Shown piece by piece: positions 23,787 to 33,476 of a stretch of DNA of 64,000 nt. Numbering within the stretch: position 1 is the stretch's first letter; each line of letters begins with the position of its first letter. The DNA comes from Pseudomonas kairouanensis (GTDB lineage Bacteria > Pseudomonadota > Gammaproteobacteria > Pseudomonadales > Pseudomonadaceae). The translations under genes and the position numbers were made by a program. The stretch is taken from positions 42,283 through 106,282 of the forward strand of contig NZ_QUZU01000018.1 of NCBI RefSeq assembly GCF_004682055.1, in the 5' to 3' direction. Below the pieces are notes generated by a model. The model saw only the letters and a list, made by a program, of their open reading frames with translations. It was not told the DNA's origin and made no database searches.

Positions 23787-25784
23787 TCAAGGGTTCCATT
23801 GGTTGGAAATGGCCGGACGTACTGTCTTCAAGTCCGGGGAGTTTTCCAGGAAGTTATCCGGGTAGTAACCAAAGCTCGTGACCCCCTGGCGTTTGAGCAC
23901 ACCCATCCATTCGGCCATTTGCGCGCCGTCGATGTCCGGGGCTTCCTTGGTGCGCCAGTCTTTGGCTTGCAGTTCAAACACCGTGCGTTCCATGGCGCCA
24001 GGTCGAGCCTTGACCGTCGCGACCAGCTTTTCCAGCCACGCATTGGAGGTCTTGTACTCCTGGCCTTCCATCAGCGGCATGGCCATGGGTGCCGTCCAGT
24101 CATAGGTCTGGAGGAAATCGTCGAGGTTCTGTGCGAACCACGCTTCGCTGGCCGGGTTGAGCATCGGCTCGGCGAAGATATTGCGCGCGGTCTGTACCTG
24201 CGGCCCGCCAATGGCGCGGACCTTGGCGGTCAGTTCATTGGTGAAGTCGATCAGGTAGCGGCTCTTGAACCGGGTCCAGCGCTGCATCACTGCCGGGTCG
24301 GCGCGCAGGGCCGCAATGTTGTCCGGCAGGCCGTTGGCGGCGTAGGCCTTGAGCGCGGCGGGGCTGGCGTCTTCGAAGTCGTTGAACACCGCATCGTCGT
24401 GGTACAGCACGCCATCGATGGCATTGTTGCGCGCCAGGTCTTCATAGATCTCGCCAATGATCTTGCGCACTTGCGGATCGAACGGCGACAGGCGTTTGTA
24501 CTGGTCCGGATCGAGGCCAACCTGGCCGGTTTTCGGGTCCCAACGCGTCACGCGTGGCAGCTTGGGGTCGAGGGCGAAACTGAGCACTGGCATCCATGCA
24601 TACACGGCGGCGTGGGCACGGGTGTGCAACTGCCAGGACACGCGGTTGAACAGGTCGGCACGCACCGGCAAGTGGCGGTTAGGGAAGTACACCGAATGCA
24701 CCAGGCCGTCGCCTTTGGGGTCGGCAAAGGCTTGCAGGAATACGGTACCGGCGCCCATGTCCACCACTCGCTGCACCAACTGGTCGAGGTTGCGCGCCTG
24801 CTGGGCCGGGTCCGGGTCATAGACGTTGTCCAGGTCCACATGCAGCACCCGCAGCGGCGCCTGGGTTTGCGCCGCGACGATGCTGTTGGCGAAATGCTCG
24901 CCATCCGGGTCCGAAGCCACCAGGAAGCGTGGGCTGTTCATCAGGTTGTTCAGGTTGTCGAGGCCGTCATCCAGGGTCAGCGACATCTGGTAGCCCTGCT
25001 CGCCAACGATCGCCAGCGAGGTGCCCTTGGCGGCGCCGTATGGCCATACCCAAACCCGTGGTTTCTTGCCGGTCACGGCCGCAATCTTATTGGTGATTGC
25101 CGTGACATCCGCCCGCATCCGCGCCTGGAACTGCGCTTCGGTTTCGTAGCGGCCGGTGGCCGGGTCATAACGCAGCGAGGTGGCCGCCGGCTCCAGGTTG
25201 CCCTGGGGGTTGGCCAGGATCCCGGTGTGACTGGCATCGGTGTGCGCGGCGATTTCCACCAGGCCCGATTGGGACACTTCACGGATCTGCTGCCAAGTGA
25301 GGAACTCCCCACGCGGCCGAGGTGAGCCGGCAAAGTCCACCGGTTTGTTCAACGGTGTGTCGATCCAGTAGCCCACTGGCGCCAGCAGGGCCGGCCAATG
25401 GTAGGCACGCAGAATCGGCATCACGCGGGTGTAGAAGCTCGAATAGCCGTCATCGAAACTGAGCATGATGGCTTTGGGCGGCAGCGGCGGCCCGCCCCGG
25501 CGAGCGGCGAGAATCTGGTCGACGCTGACTGCCTGGTAGCCGTTCTCACGCAGCCAGGCCAGCTGTTCAATCAAACGTTCGGTGCGCACGGCCACCACCG
25601 CTTGGTCGGGGTCGCGGTCCTCGACGTCGTGGTAGGCAATGCCCAGGAAATGGTTTTTCGGCCACGGCGCTTCATTGGCCGGAACAGGCCGCTCGGCGGG
25701 TGGAGTGAATGGCGCGGGTTGCTGGGCACAGGCACTGGCCAGCATAACGCCCAGGATCAACAAGCAACGGCTGAGGACGGTCAT
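23787..25784 (-). CDS. pgaB: PgaB, PNAG N-deacetylase lipoprotein
   Basis: PgaB partly deacetylates PNAG in the periplasm, which is needed for export. The 665-residue product begins MTVLSRCLLILGVMLASACAQ with a lipobox Cys at residue 19. An N-terminal polysaccharide deacetylase domain shows the metal/catalytic motifs MLSFDDGYSSF and AAHTDASHTG, plus WVWPYGAAKG. A C-terminal hydrolase-like domain (GHL13) starts about residue 310 (LRVLHVDLDNVYDPDP) with GVLYHDDAVFNDFE and PMAMPLMEG. It lies between pgaA (12 nt) and pgaC (2 nt). Confidence 0.96.
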   Translation of the reverse strand: MTVLSRCLLILGVMLASACAQQPAPFTPPAERPVPANEAPWPKNHFLGIAYHDVEDRDPDQAVVAVRTERLIEQLAWLRENGYQAVSVDQILAARRGGPPLPPKAIMLSFDDGYSSFYTRVMPILRAYHWPALLAPVGYWIDTPLNKPVDFAGSPRPRGEFLTWQQIREVSQSGLVEIAAHTDASHTGILANPQGNLEPAATSLRYDPATGRYETEAQFQARMRADVTAITNKIAAVTGKKPRVWVWPYGAAKGTSLAIVGEQGYQMSLTLDDGLDNLNNLMNSPRFLVASDPDGEHFANSIVAAQTQAPLRVLHVDLDNVYDPDPAQQARNLDQLVQRVVDMGAGTVFLQAFADPKGDGLVHSVYFPNRHLPVRADLFNRVSWQLHTRAHAAVYAWMPVLSFALDPKLPRVTRWDPKTGQVGLDPDQYKRLSPFDPQVRKIIGEIYEDLARNNAIDGVLYHDDAVFNDFEDASPAALKAYAANGLPDNIAALRADPAVMQRWTRFKSRYLIDFTNELTAKVRAIGGPQVQTARNIFAEPMLNPASEAWFAQNLDDFLQTYDWTAPMAMPLMEGQEYKTSNAWLEKLVATVKARPGAMERTVFELQAKDWRTKEAPDIDGAQMAEWMGVLKRQGVTSFGYYPDNFLENSPDLKTVRPAISNQWNP

Positions 25785-25796
25785 GGTCAGGCTCTT

Positions 25797-28277
25797 CTAG
25801 AAACGGTAAGTGAGGTCGACGAGCAGACGCAGATCGCGTTCGCGATCGCCGTCATAAGGTCGGCTGATCAGGCTCAGGTTGGCGCCGGCTTCCAGCACAT
25901 CGTTCCAGCGATAGCGTTGGCCGTAGCCCACTAGACCAATGCCACCGGTGGAATAATCCTGCTGGCTATAGGTACCCGCACCGACCTGGAACTGCTGACT
26001 CCACTGGGTCTCGTAGCGGTGATAGAGCACATGGTTGATGTTGAGAACGGGCAACACGGTGAAGTCTGACTTGGGGTTGAAGTAGATCGTGTCTTCCTTG
26101 CTGTTGCGGCTGGCGCCGACTTCAAGGCCCAGGTCCACCTGCACGCGTGATGAGCTGTAGAGGCCCTCGCGGCCGCTGAGCAAGGCTTCGAAGCGGTCGT
26201 TGCCGTCGCTGAAATGGGACGGGCTGAGGGTCAGCTTCCACTCGCGGCTCTCGTTGGCGCGCCAGCGGACGAAGCCGCTGCCGCCGTTGGCAGTGATGCC
26301 GGCATTCAACGCCCGCAGTGGGGTGGTGGACAGCAGGTAGCCGAGGCTGCCGCCGTATTGCCAGTTGTCGTTGATGTCGCGGGCGATCGACACGGCAGCG
26401 CCTTGCTTGGTGCCATCGCCGTAGGAATGGTTGGAGACTTCGGCTTCCACCGTCATGTCGCGGGTACGCCGCTCTACCCCAACCACCTGCCAACGGTGCT
26501 GGCCAGTGCCTTCTTCGAAATCGGCGCGGGCATAGCCGGCACCGGCGAACAGGCGCCAGTCCTCGTCGATGGGCGGGGTGTAGATACGACTTTCAATGCC
26601 CCAGTCACGGTTACCTGACACGGCGCCGGCCTCGTTGTCGCTGCCGCCACCGAAGCTTTTGCCGGTGTAGGCTTCAACCCGCAATTCGGCCATGTCGTGC
26701 ACATCCCGCAAGCGGCTCAAGCGCTGTACCTGACGGTTGTCCGGGTTGCGGGCGAGCACGTCATCGGTGAGCACGTCGAGTTGACGCCACTCCTGCAAAT
26801 CCATCGCGGTGTAGGCCTGGCTGACTTCCAGGCCAATGTCGCGCGGGGACTGGGCTTCGGTTTCCTTGAGGATGCCTTCGGCACGGCGTGGCAGATCGCG
26901 GGCGCGGTACATATCGGCCTGAGCCAGGCGCAGGCCCACATTCCCCGGCGCCTTGGCGACCAAGGCTTCCAGGCCGGCTTCGCTGCCCGGCAGGTCGCCA
27001 CCGTAGACGCCGGCCTGGGCCGACAGTTGTTGCGCGTCCATCCAGGCATCATTCGGGTTGCCAATCGGCAGGCCTTTGAGTTCAACACGCGGCTTCTGAC
27101 TGTTGGCCAGGCCGTTGGCGACTTCCCGCGCCTCTTCGCCTTTGTCGCTCTCGTTCAGGGCGTAGAACAACGCGGTGGTGTCTTCGACCCGATCATCGGG
27201 CTCGGCGTCTGGGGCACTCAATGCCTGGCGATACAGCGGCTCGGCTTTCTCCGGCTGGCGCTGGTCGAGGTAAGAGGCGGCCACCCAACGCACGGCGTAA
27301 GTGGGCAATTGCACGCCTTCGCCGTTGAGGGTTTCGTACTCGCGGATAACGTCGGCGGTGCGCGCCCGGGCCTTGAGGGCGCCCAGGCGGTCGATGCGCC
27401 AGCGCACCACATCGTCATGGGCGCTGGCATCCGGGGTCCAGCGGGTGAGCAGTTTGTCGTAGTCGGCCAGGGCACGGTCGGCAATCACATAACGCTCTTG
27501 CTCGGAGCGCGTGGCGAACTCGGCCATGCGCACGCGCTCGGCGGCGAGGTCACCTTCCAGGCGACGCTGGGTGACGGGGTCCAGCAAGCCAGGGCGCTTG
27601 GCCGACAGGCGCAAGGCGGCTTCCGGCAACCGTGCCTTTTGCAGGGCAACGATGTATTCGCGGGCCACTTCCGGTTTGTCACCGGCACGGATAAAGGCCT
27701 GGTCGAATTCAAACAGCGCGTCGTAATTCAAGCCGGCACGGGTCAGGGCATAACCCAGGGCCATGCGACGGTTGGGGTCATCAGGCTTGGCCGCCACCAG
27801 CGCGCGGGTACGCTGCACCGCTTCGGCGGGCTGGCCTCCGTCGGCCTGGGTCAGGGCCTGGCCCAGTTGCAGGTCGACATTATTCGGCTCACGCACCAGC
27901 GCCTGGCGATACACCGCGGCGGCCTGTGCCCACTGTTTCTGGTTGCGATAGGTCCGCGCCACGGTGGCCAGGGCCTGGGTAGTCAAGTTGCGATTCTTGC
28001 CCTGGGCCTCATACACCTTGAGCACTTCAGCGTCTTGCCCGGCCCATCCGGCGATCACCAGGTGGTCACTGACCTGGCCAGGCGTTTGGCGCTCGGCAGG
28101 CAGTTGACGAAGTTGGGTGAGCGCAGGGGTGAAGTTGCCGTTGCGCGCCTGGATGATCAGGGCGTCATAGGCAGGATCTGCCATGGCAAAAGCCGGCATC
28201 AGCAATTGGCTGCACAAGGCGGCACCGATGAGCAGTCGCAACCGGCCTGATGCACTAAGTGGTAGGTTTCGCAGCAT
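25797..28277 (-). CDS. pgaA: PgaA, PNAG outer-membrane export porin
   Basis: PgaA carries PNAG across the outer membrane. I chose the ATG at 28277 (MLRNLPLSASGRLRLL) because AAGGAAG lies 8 nt upstream. The 826-residue product has a signal peptide ending near AFAMA, an N-terminal half of TPR repeats (WAQAAAVYRQALVREPNNVDLQLGQAL and similar) and a C-terminal beta-barrel. The barrel has alternating aromatic strands (SRIYTPPIDEDWRLFAGAGYARADFE) and the terminal strand ends LLVDLTYRF. It leads the pgaABCD operon; its leader holds several GGA motifs described separately. Confidence 0.95.
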   Translation of the reverse strand: MLRNLPLSASGRLRLLIGAALCSQLLMPAFAMADPAYDALIIQARNGNFTPALTQLRQLPAERQTPGQVSDHLVIAGWAGQDAEVLKVYEAQGKNRNLTTQALATVARTYRNQKQWAQAAAVYRQALVREPNNVDLQLGQALTQADGGQPAEAVQRTRALVAAKPDDPNRRMALGYALTRAGLNYDALFEFDQAFIRAGDKPEVAREYIVALQKARLPEAALRLSAKRPGLLDPVTQRRLEGDLAAERVRMAEFATRSEQERYVIADRALADYDKLLTRWTPDASAHDDVVRWRIDRLGALKARARTADVIREYETLNGEGVQLPTYAVRWVAASYLDQRQPEKAEPLYRQALSAPDAEPDDRVEDTTALFYALNESDKGEEAREVANGLANSQKPRVELKGLPIGNPNDAWMDAQQLSAQAGVYGGDLPGSEAGLEALVAKAPGNVGLRLAQADMYRARDLPRRAEGILKETEAQSPRDIGLEVSQAYTAMDLQEWRQLDVLTDDVLARNPDNRQVQRLSRLRDVHDMAELRVEAYTGKSFGGGSDNEAGAVSGNRDWGIESRIYTPPIDEDWRLFAGAGYARADFEEGTGQHRWQVVGVERRTRDMTVEAEVSNHSYGDGTKQGAAVSIARDINDNWQYGGSLGYLLSTTPLRALNAGITANGGSGFVRWRANESREWKLTLSPSHFSDGNDRFEALLSGREGLYSSSRVQVDLGLEVGASRNSKEDTIYFNPKSDFTVLPVLNINHVLYHRYETQWSQQFQVGAGTYSQQDYSTGGIGLVGYGQRYRWNDVLEAGANLSLISRPYDGDRERDLRLLVDLTYRF

Positions 28278-28400
28278 ATCGTGAGCTTCCTTACACACGG
28301 AAAGCTGTAACGATAGGTGGTCCTGAGCAATTTGCATCAGGGTGTCGGCGTCTAGTGACCCGACCTAGCTTTCCTGTAGGAACTATCCCCGAGCCGTGTA
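28278..28400 (-). promoter_or_regulatory. pgaA leader with multiple GGA motifs (candidate RsmA/CsrA sites)
   Basis: Read on the minus strand, the leader contains GGGGATAG (about 28390), TACAGGAAAG (about 28377), CTCAGGACC (about 28325) and AAGGAAG (28292-28286), the last being the ribosome binding site. In E. coli the pgaA leader is a classic CsrA target with several GGA sites including the Shine-Dalgarno. Confidence 0.4.
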
Positions 28401-28454
28401 TCAAAAAGGACAATTCAGAACAATTGTTCAGAATTGGCCGCAAATCTGAAAAAT

Positions 28455-28553
28455 GAATGGGGGAGCGTACTTGCCTGCGATAACCGGGTGACCGTCAACA
28501 TGAGTGTCGACTGTTTGACCCTGATCGCGGGCAACCCCGCTCCCCCATTATTT
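28455..28553. repeat. Long inverted repeat between pgaA and the DUF945 gene
   Basis: GAATGGGGGAGCGTACTTGC (from about 28453) pairs with GGCAACCCCGCTCCCCCATT (to 28551), with inner complementary segments (GGTGACCGTCAAC / CTGTTTGACCCTGATC). A T-run (TTTTTTT at about 28552) follows on the plus strand. It is a variant of the REP-like family and may terminate transcripts. Confidence 0.65.
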
Positions 28554-28572
28554 TTTTGAGGCGGCGAAATAT

Positions 28573-30069
28573 TTACTGCGCGCGGCTCACACCACCGACC
28601 TTGGCCATGACAAACCCAATGAACTGTTCGACGGTCATCTTCTGGCCGTTAAAGGTCACTTCATTGTTGGCGTAATGCAGCTTGGACACGACATCGCTGC
28701 CCACCAGGGTCGCCAGCTGGGTGCCGACGGCCAGGCCGCTGACCATTTCGGCCGCCATCTGGGACTGTTGCTCGATGGCTTTAGGGTCGGTGAGGCCACC
28801 GATTTGCGCCTGCAGGGCAGAAACGTCGGCAATCATCGGCTTGGACAGGCTCAGGTTGGCATCCAGCAAGGCAATCATCTGCTTGCCCAGCTCAACCGGT
28901 GGCAACTCCATGGACGATGGCTTGGTCAGGTCCACGAGCAAGCTGAATTTGCTTTCGCCGTGGGTGGTTTTCAGTGTCAGGTTTTCCAGCGCCACTTGCG
29001 GCTTGGCGGCCAGCAATTGGTTGACGTTGGCTTCGGCCAGGGTCTGCTCGGCTTCGGTCAATTGCAGCTCCGGCACCGGTTGGCCGGCGGCGGCAGCGGC
29101 TTGCACCGGCTGCATCTTGTCCTGGTAGAGCTTGGTCAGCACCAGCCCCGATGGCACGTCGATATTCTTGACGCTCAGGCCCAGGGTGGCGGAGCCGACG
29201 GGTTTACCCTGGTAACCGATCTCGTCGATCTTGTAGTCGACGCGGCCGGCCAGGTGGTTGTCCTTGATGTCGCTGGTGTCTTTCTGCTCGAAGCCCTTGA
29301 GGGTCAGCACAGACTTCTGCGGACCGAAGGTGGCCTTGGTGTCGGTCAGCTCGACGGTGTTCTGCCCGGTATAGAAGCCGAAGGTGGACTTCTCCAGGTT
29401 GCTGGCCACGGTCAGGCCGGCGAGCTCGGCGTCGAACGGCGCGCCATTGGCATCGATCACCGACAACTTGAGGCTGTTCATGTAGCCGTTGACCTTGACC
29501 TTCTTGCCTTCGGCGGTGCTGTCGAAGTCCAGGTTGGCGCCGGAGAAGCTCGCCGAGGACGTGCCGTCCTTGAACTCCAGGGGCAGCAATTCAAGATTGC
29601 CGCTGACCGAGCGGTTGTAGCCGATACTGGCCACGCCTTTGAGCGGTGACACGTCCTTGGCGGCGGCAAACCATTTTTCGGTGGTGGCGTTCTTTTCCAG
29701 CGCGTAGTGACTGGTGGCCATGACCGGCAGCCACTTCAGCGACACCAGGCGCGAGAACGGCAGCGGCCCGTGTTCGATGTGGTCGACGAACAGCAGTTCG
29801 GGGTTGGGGTTTTCTTCGCCGAAGAACGAGCCCTGGCCCTTGAGGCGATAGTGGGCGGTGCTGCTGAACAGGCCACGGTCCAGGGACACCAGTTCCAGGT
29901 CCAGGGTGCCGTCGACACCGGCCATGGAGCGTTGCAGTTCCTTGTTGGCGTCCTGCACGGCGGTTTGCAGGACCGGCTCCAGTTGCTTACCGGTGTACCA
30001 GGCGCCGCCTGCACTGACGACGCCAACGGCGACAACGAAACCCAAAAGAACGACTGCTGGCTTATTCAT
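28573..30069 (-). CDS. DUF945 (YdgA-like) family protein
   Basis: The 498-residue protein begins MNKPAVVLLGFVVAVGVVSAGGAWYTGKQLEPVLQ, an uncleaved N-terminal anchor or signal. Next are the family's GTLDLELVSLDRGLFSSTAHYRL segment and a long beta-rich body with repeated strands (VDHIEHGPLPFSRLVSLKWLP, KLYQDKMQPVQAAA). The C-terminus has EVTFNGQKMTVEQFIGFV. Length and layout match YdgA-type periplasmic proteins of unknown function. It is transcribed alone, ahead of the repeat at 28455-28553. Confidence 0.9.
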   Translation of the reverse strand: MNKPAVVLLGFVVAVGVVSAGGAWYTGKQLEPVLQTAVQDANKELQRSMAGVDGTLDLELVSLDRGLFSSTAHYRLKGQGSFFGEENPNPELLFVDHIEHGPLPFSRLVSLKWLPVMATSHYALEKNATTEKWFAAAKDVSPLKGVASIGYNRSVSGNLELLPLEFKDGTSSASFSGANLDFDSTAEGKKVKVNGYMNSLKLSVIDANGAPFDAELAGLTVASNLEKSTFGFYTGQNTVELTDTKATFGPQKSVLTLKGFEQKDTSDIKDNHLAGRVDYKIDEIGYQGKPVGSATLGLSVKNIDVPSGLVLTKLYQDKMQPVQAAAAAGQPVPELQLTEAEQTLAEANVNQLLAAKPQVALENLTLKTTHGESKFSLLVDLTKPSSMELPPVELGKQMIALLDANLSLSKPMIADVSALQAQIGGLTDPKAIEQQSQMAAEMVSGLAVGTQLATLVGSDVVSKLHYANNEVTFNGQKMTVEQFIGFVMAKVGGVSRAQ

Positions 30070-30227
30070 GAAGTGACCTGATCAAATCCTGTGAGAAGTG
30101 GGCTGTCTTCCTTGAACCCGTGTGGGTTGGCTCAAGCCCGCCGAACGCGGGGGAAGATTAGCACTGGCGGCCGCGAACGGCCCAGCTTTTCAGAGGGGTC
30201 AGGCGTGCGGTTGGTTCACCCGCAGGC

Positions 30228-30860
30228 TCAGGAATACTCCAGGTCGATCTCGTCGAGTTGGTGGTCGAAACTCTTCAAGCGCGCTGTCCAGGTGTACACC
30301 AGCACCTCAAACTCGCGGTGTATCACCGCATTGCTCGGGGTATCGGTCTTGGGGTCGCAGAAGTCCAGTTGGTAGCGCTCACGGGCCATTTGCGTGGCGA
30401 CGTCAGACAGTTCCCGCGCATTATTGAGCCAATGCCTACCGTCTGCCACTTGCTGGTCCAGGGCCACGCATTGTTTTTTCAAGGCTTCGAGGCTTTTTTC
30501 CAGGGGAGTGCCGGTGAGTTCGCCCATGACTTCCTGGAAGGTACGCCCCGGCTGCCAGTAGCTGCCCCAGAAATAACGGTCGAACACGGTCTCGACGCGG
30601 CGCAGCGCAACCTTGGTGTCCCAGATGGCCACGCGGGTCTTGCCCTGTTCGAGCAGTTTTCGCTTCACCCGTTGGTTTTGGTAGGAGGCCCAGGCGACCA
30701 CGCCGATGGACAGGGTGCCGATCACCAGGCAGGCGCTGTCGAGAAACACCATGGCCTTGTCGATTTGGTGGGCGAGCATGACGCCGTAAAAGTAGGCGGC
30801 CGATAACAACACCAGTGCGAAGAACACGCACCAGAAAGCGGGAGCATAAGGGTTTTTCAT
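30228..30860 (-). CDS. Hypothetical membrane protein with two N-terminal TM helices
   Basis: The start at 30860 (MKNPYAPAFWCVFFALVLL) is chosen over an upstream in-frame ATG that would add an atypical heptapeptide. The 210-residue product has TM helices at about 8-28 and 40-60 (AMVFLDSACLVIGTLSIGVVAWASY). A soluble, partly coiled-coil domain follows (ARERYQLDFCDPKTDTPSNAV, ending FDHQLDEIDLEYS). No family is recognised. It lies between DUF945 and the efflux operon. Confidence 0.82.
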   Translation of the reverse strand: MKNPYAPAFWCVFFALVLLSAAYFYGVMLAHQIDKAMVFLDSACLVIGTLSIGVVAWASYQNQRVKRKLLEQGKTRVAIWDTKVALRRVETVFDRYFWGSYWQPGRTFQEVMGELTGTPLEKSLEALKKQCVALDQQVADGRHWLNNARELSDVATQMARERYQLDFCDPKTDTPSNAVIHREFEVLVYTWTARLKSFDHQLDEIDLEYS

Positions 30861-30940
30861 TATTGGAATCCCCATGAGCAAACGCGAGCAGTGACTGGCG
30901 AGCCATCACGGGGCCCGCCAGTCAAAGCATAGCTATTCGT

Positions 30941-32383
30941 TCAGGGTTTGCTGGCTGGCGCCGCTTGCGTTCGTCCGCTTTCCCAACCACCGCCCAGGGC
31001 CAGGAACAGATCGATCTGGCTCATGGCAACCTGGGTGTTCGCCGCCGCCAGTTGCGCCCGCACATCGGTGTAGGTGCGGGTGGCTTGCAGGTCGGCCAGG
31101 AACGATGCGCGACCGGCCTGGAAGAAGCGGTGGGTCTGGTCCGCCGCTTCCTTGGCCGACTCACCGGCGTCGTTCAGGGCGTCGCGGCGTTGCAGTTGCG
31201 CGGTGTATTGCGCCAGGCCGGTCTGGGTTTCGCGGATGGCATTGAGCACCACACCGTCAAAGTGGGCCAGGGCGCCTTGGGTGGCGGCTTCGGCTTCGTG
31301 GATACGGGCGCGGGCGCCGTTGGTCGGCACCGACCAACTGATCAGCGGGCCAAAGCCCCAACGGTTGGTGGGCGCGGTGCCCAGGTCATCGAGGATACCC
31401 ACGGTGCCAACCGTGGCGCCGATGCTGATGTCCGGGTACAGCGCGCCGGTGGCCACGCCGATGCGTGCGGTGGCGGCCGCCAGTTGGCGTTCAGCCTGGC
31501 GCACATCGGGACGGCGCTTGAGCAGGGCGGCGCCGTCGCCCACCGGCAGCAGTTGGGCGATATGCGGCAGCTCGGCGCAGGTGCCGGTGCCCGCCGGCAG
31601 TTGGTCCACCGGCTTGGCCAGCAGCATCGACAGGCGGAACAAACCGGCCTGGCGCGCCGCTTCGTAGCGCGGCATGTCGGCGCGCAAGGATTTGTATTGG
31701 GTCTGCGAGCGGGTTACCTGGGTTTCATCGCCACGCCCGGCGTCGCGCAGGCGTTGGGTCAGCGTAGTGCTCTGGGCTTGCAGCGCCAGGGACTCATTGG
31801 CAATCGCCAGTTCTTCGTTGGCAGCACACACCTGGGTGTAGGAACGCACCACGTCCGCCACCAGGGTGATGCGCGCGATATCAGCGGCGGCCTGGGCGGC
31901 GTCGGCGCTGGCCTGGGCACTTTCGATGCCGCGCTGCAAGGTGCCCCACAGGTCGAACTGATAGGACGTGCTGATGCCGACGCTGCCGATATTGGCCACC
32001 GGGACTTTATCTTCGAGCAAGAACGCTTCGCCCGACTCTTGCAAGCGCTGGGCTTCAGCCTTCACCCCTGCGTTCCAACCGCCGGCGGATTCGGCTTGCT
32101 GCACCTGATAGCGCGAGCGTTGCAGGTTGGCAGCGGCCACCCGCAGGTCGGTGTTGGAGGCCATGGCCTGGCGCACCAGTTCGTCCAGGCGCGAGTCTTT
32201 ATAAAGCTTCCACCAATCGGCTGGCACCGGCGCCGACACCACGTTGTTGCCTTCGCCGGCGATCTGGCCTTGCAGGTCGGCGCGCTTGACGGCGGCTTGG
32301 TCCGGCAGCGTGTAATCGGGCCCCACCATTTGGCAGGCCGACAGCATCAACCCCAGCGCAGCGGTGGCCAGCAGTTGCTTCAT
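30941..32383 (-). CDS. Outer-membrane efflux lipoprotein, NodT/OprM family (AaeB-linked operon)
   Basis: The TolC-like channel of a tripartite pump, 480 residues. The signal peptide has a lipobox MLSACQMVGPDY, the usual start of this family, and the two OEP repeats follow (LDELVRQAMASNTDLRVAAANLQRSRYQ and the second half with RRPDVRQAERQLAAATARIGVA). The long helices are rich in Ala/Gln. Its start overlaps the stop of the HlyD gene upstream in an ATGA. It completes a MarR-FUSC-DUF1656-HlyD-OMF operon. Confidence 0.95.
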   Translation of the reverse strand: MKQLLATAALGLMLSACQMVGPDYTLPDQAAVKRADLQGQIAGEGNNVVSAPVPADWWKLYKDSRLDELVRQAMASNTDLRVAAANLQRSRYQVQQAESAGGWNAGVKAEAQRLQESGEAFLLEDKVPVANIGSVGISTSYQFDLWGTLQRGIESAQASADAAQAAADIARITLVADVVRSYTQVCAANEELAIANESLALQAQSTTLTQRLRDAGRGDETQVTRSQTQYKSLRADMPRYEAARQAGLFRLSMLLAKPVDQLPAGTGTCAELPHIAQLLPVGDGAALLKRRPDVRQAERQLAAATARIGVATGALYPDISIGATVGTVGILDDLGTAPTNRWGFGPLISWSVPTNGARARIHEAEAATQGALAHFDGVVLNAIRETQTGLAQYTAQLQRRDALNDAGESAKEAADQTHRFFQAGRASFLADLQATRTYTDVRAQLAAANTQVAMSQIDLFLALGGGWESGRTQAAPASKP

Positions 32384-33270
32384 GGCTTGTCTCCGTCTTT
32401 CACGGCGTCGGCGATGATCGACACGGTGGCGGTACGCCCGGCGATCATGCGAAAGTCCGCCGGCACATCGTCAAACGCGATGCGCACCGGAATGCGCTGG
32501 GCCAGGCGCACCCAGCTGAACGCCGGGTTGACGTTGGGCAGCAGGTTGGAGCCACTGGTGCGGTCGCGGTCTTCGATACCGGCGACGATGCTCTGCACAT
32601 GGCCGCGCAGGCGGGCGTTGTCGCCGATTACACGGATATCCACGCCCATGCCGACGTGGATGCCGTCGAGCTTGGTCTCTTCGAAGTAGCCGTCGATGTG
32701 AAAGGAGTTGCTGTCCACCACCGACAACACCGGGCGCCCGGCGGTGACGAACTCCTGGGTACGCGGCGCACGGTCGTTGACGTAGCCATCCACCGGGCTG
32801 CGGATTACCGAGCGGTCGAGGTTGAGTTGGGCTGAATCCACCGTTACCTGCGCTTCGGCGAGGGCCGATTGGGCACGGGCTACGCGGGACTGGCTTTCCT
32901 CCAGTTGCTCGCTGGGTACCAGGTTGCCCAGGCCACGGTTGCGTTTGTATTCGCGGTTGGCCTGGGCCAGGGTTTCCTGGCGGTCGGCCACGGCGGCCTG
33001 GGCTTGGCGCAGGGCCAGCTTGAAGCGGTCCTGGTCCACGGCAAACAGCACCTGGCCTTTGGTCACCAACTGGTTGTCGCGCACGTCCACCTGCTGGATC
33101 AGCCCAGACACGTCCGGGGCGATCTGCACGATATCGGCACGGATGTGGCCGTCACGGGTCCAGGGCGCAAACATGTAGTACATGACCATGCGCCATACAA
33201 CGACGACCGCGAAACTCACGATCAACAACGTCAGGACTACACGGCCGATGGTCAAAAAAGGTTTTTTCAT
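32380..33270 (-). CDS. HlyD-family periplasmic adaptor (AaeA-like)
   Basis: This membrane fusion protein links the FUSC inner-membrane pump with the outer-membrane channel. The 296-residue product has one TM helix (about 8-27, VVLTLLIVSFAVVVVWRMVMYYM), the biotinyl-lipoyl motif DVSGLIQQVDVRDNQLVTKGQVLFAVD and a short coiled coil (RQAQAAVADRQETLAQANREYKRN). A second half-motif (LNLDRSVIRSPVDGYV) and a barrel domain follow. Size and sequence fit AaeA of the p-hydroxybenzoate pump. The ATGA overlaps with both neighbours indicate one operon. Confidence 0.95.
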   Translation of the reverse strand: MKKPFLTIGRVVLTLLIVSFAVVVVWRMVMYYMFAPWTRDGHIRADIVQIAPDVSGLIQQVDVRDNQLVTKGQVLFAVDQDRFKLALRQAQAAVADRQETLAQANREYKRNRGLGNLVPSEQLEESQSRVARAQSALAEAQVTVDSAQLNLDRSVIRSPVDGYVNDRAPRTQEFVTAGRPVLSVVDSNSFHIDGYFEETKLDGIHVGMGVDIRVIGDNARLRGHVQSIVAGIEDRDRTSGSNLLPNVNPAFSWVRLAQRIPVRIAFDDVPADFRMIAGRTATVSIIADAVKDGDKP

Positions 33271-33476
33271 GTCATCAGGTATCGACTGAGTGAGTCCACC
33301 GCGCCCAGCAACAGCGCGTAGAGCCCCACATTGAACAATGCCCGGTGCCAGACCAGGCGATAGAAGTGGACGCGGACCAACAGCCCGTGCACCACCAGAA
33401 ACAACACGTACGTAATGCCCATCAGCACCAGCAGCGTAGGCAGGAACACCCCGCTGATATCCAGATCACCGATCAT
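33267..33476 (-). CDS. DUF1656 small membrane protein (AaeX-like)
   Basis: This 69-residue protein has two TM helices (VFLPTLLVLMGITYVLFLVVHGLL and VGLYALLLGAVDSLSRYL) and the DUF1656 DLDISGVFLPTL start. It is a constant companion of FUSC/AaeAB pumps, of unknown mechanism. It overlaps the FUSC gene upstream and the HlyD gene downstream by 4 nt each. Confidence 0.93.
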   Translation of the reverse strand: MIGDLDISGVFLPTLLVLMGITYVLFLVVHGLLVRVHFYRLVWHRALFNVGLYALLLGAVDSLSRYLMT

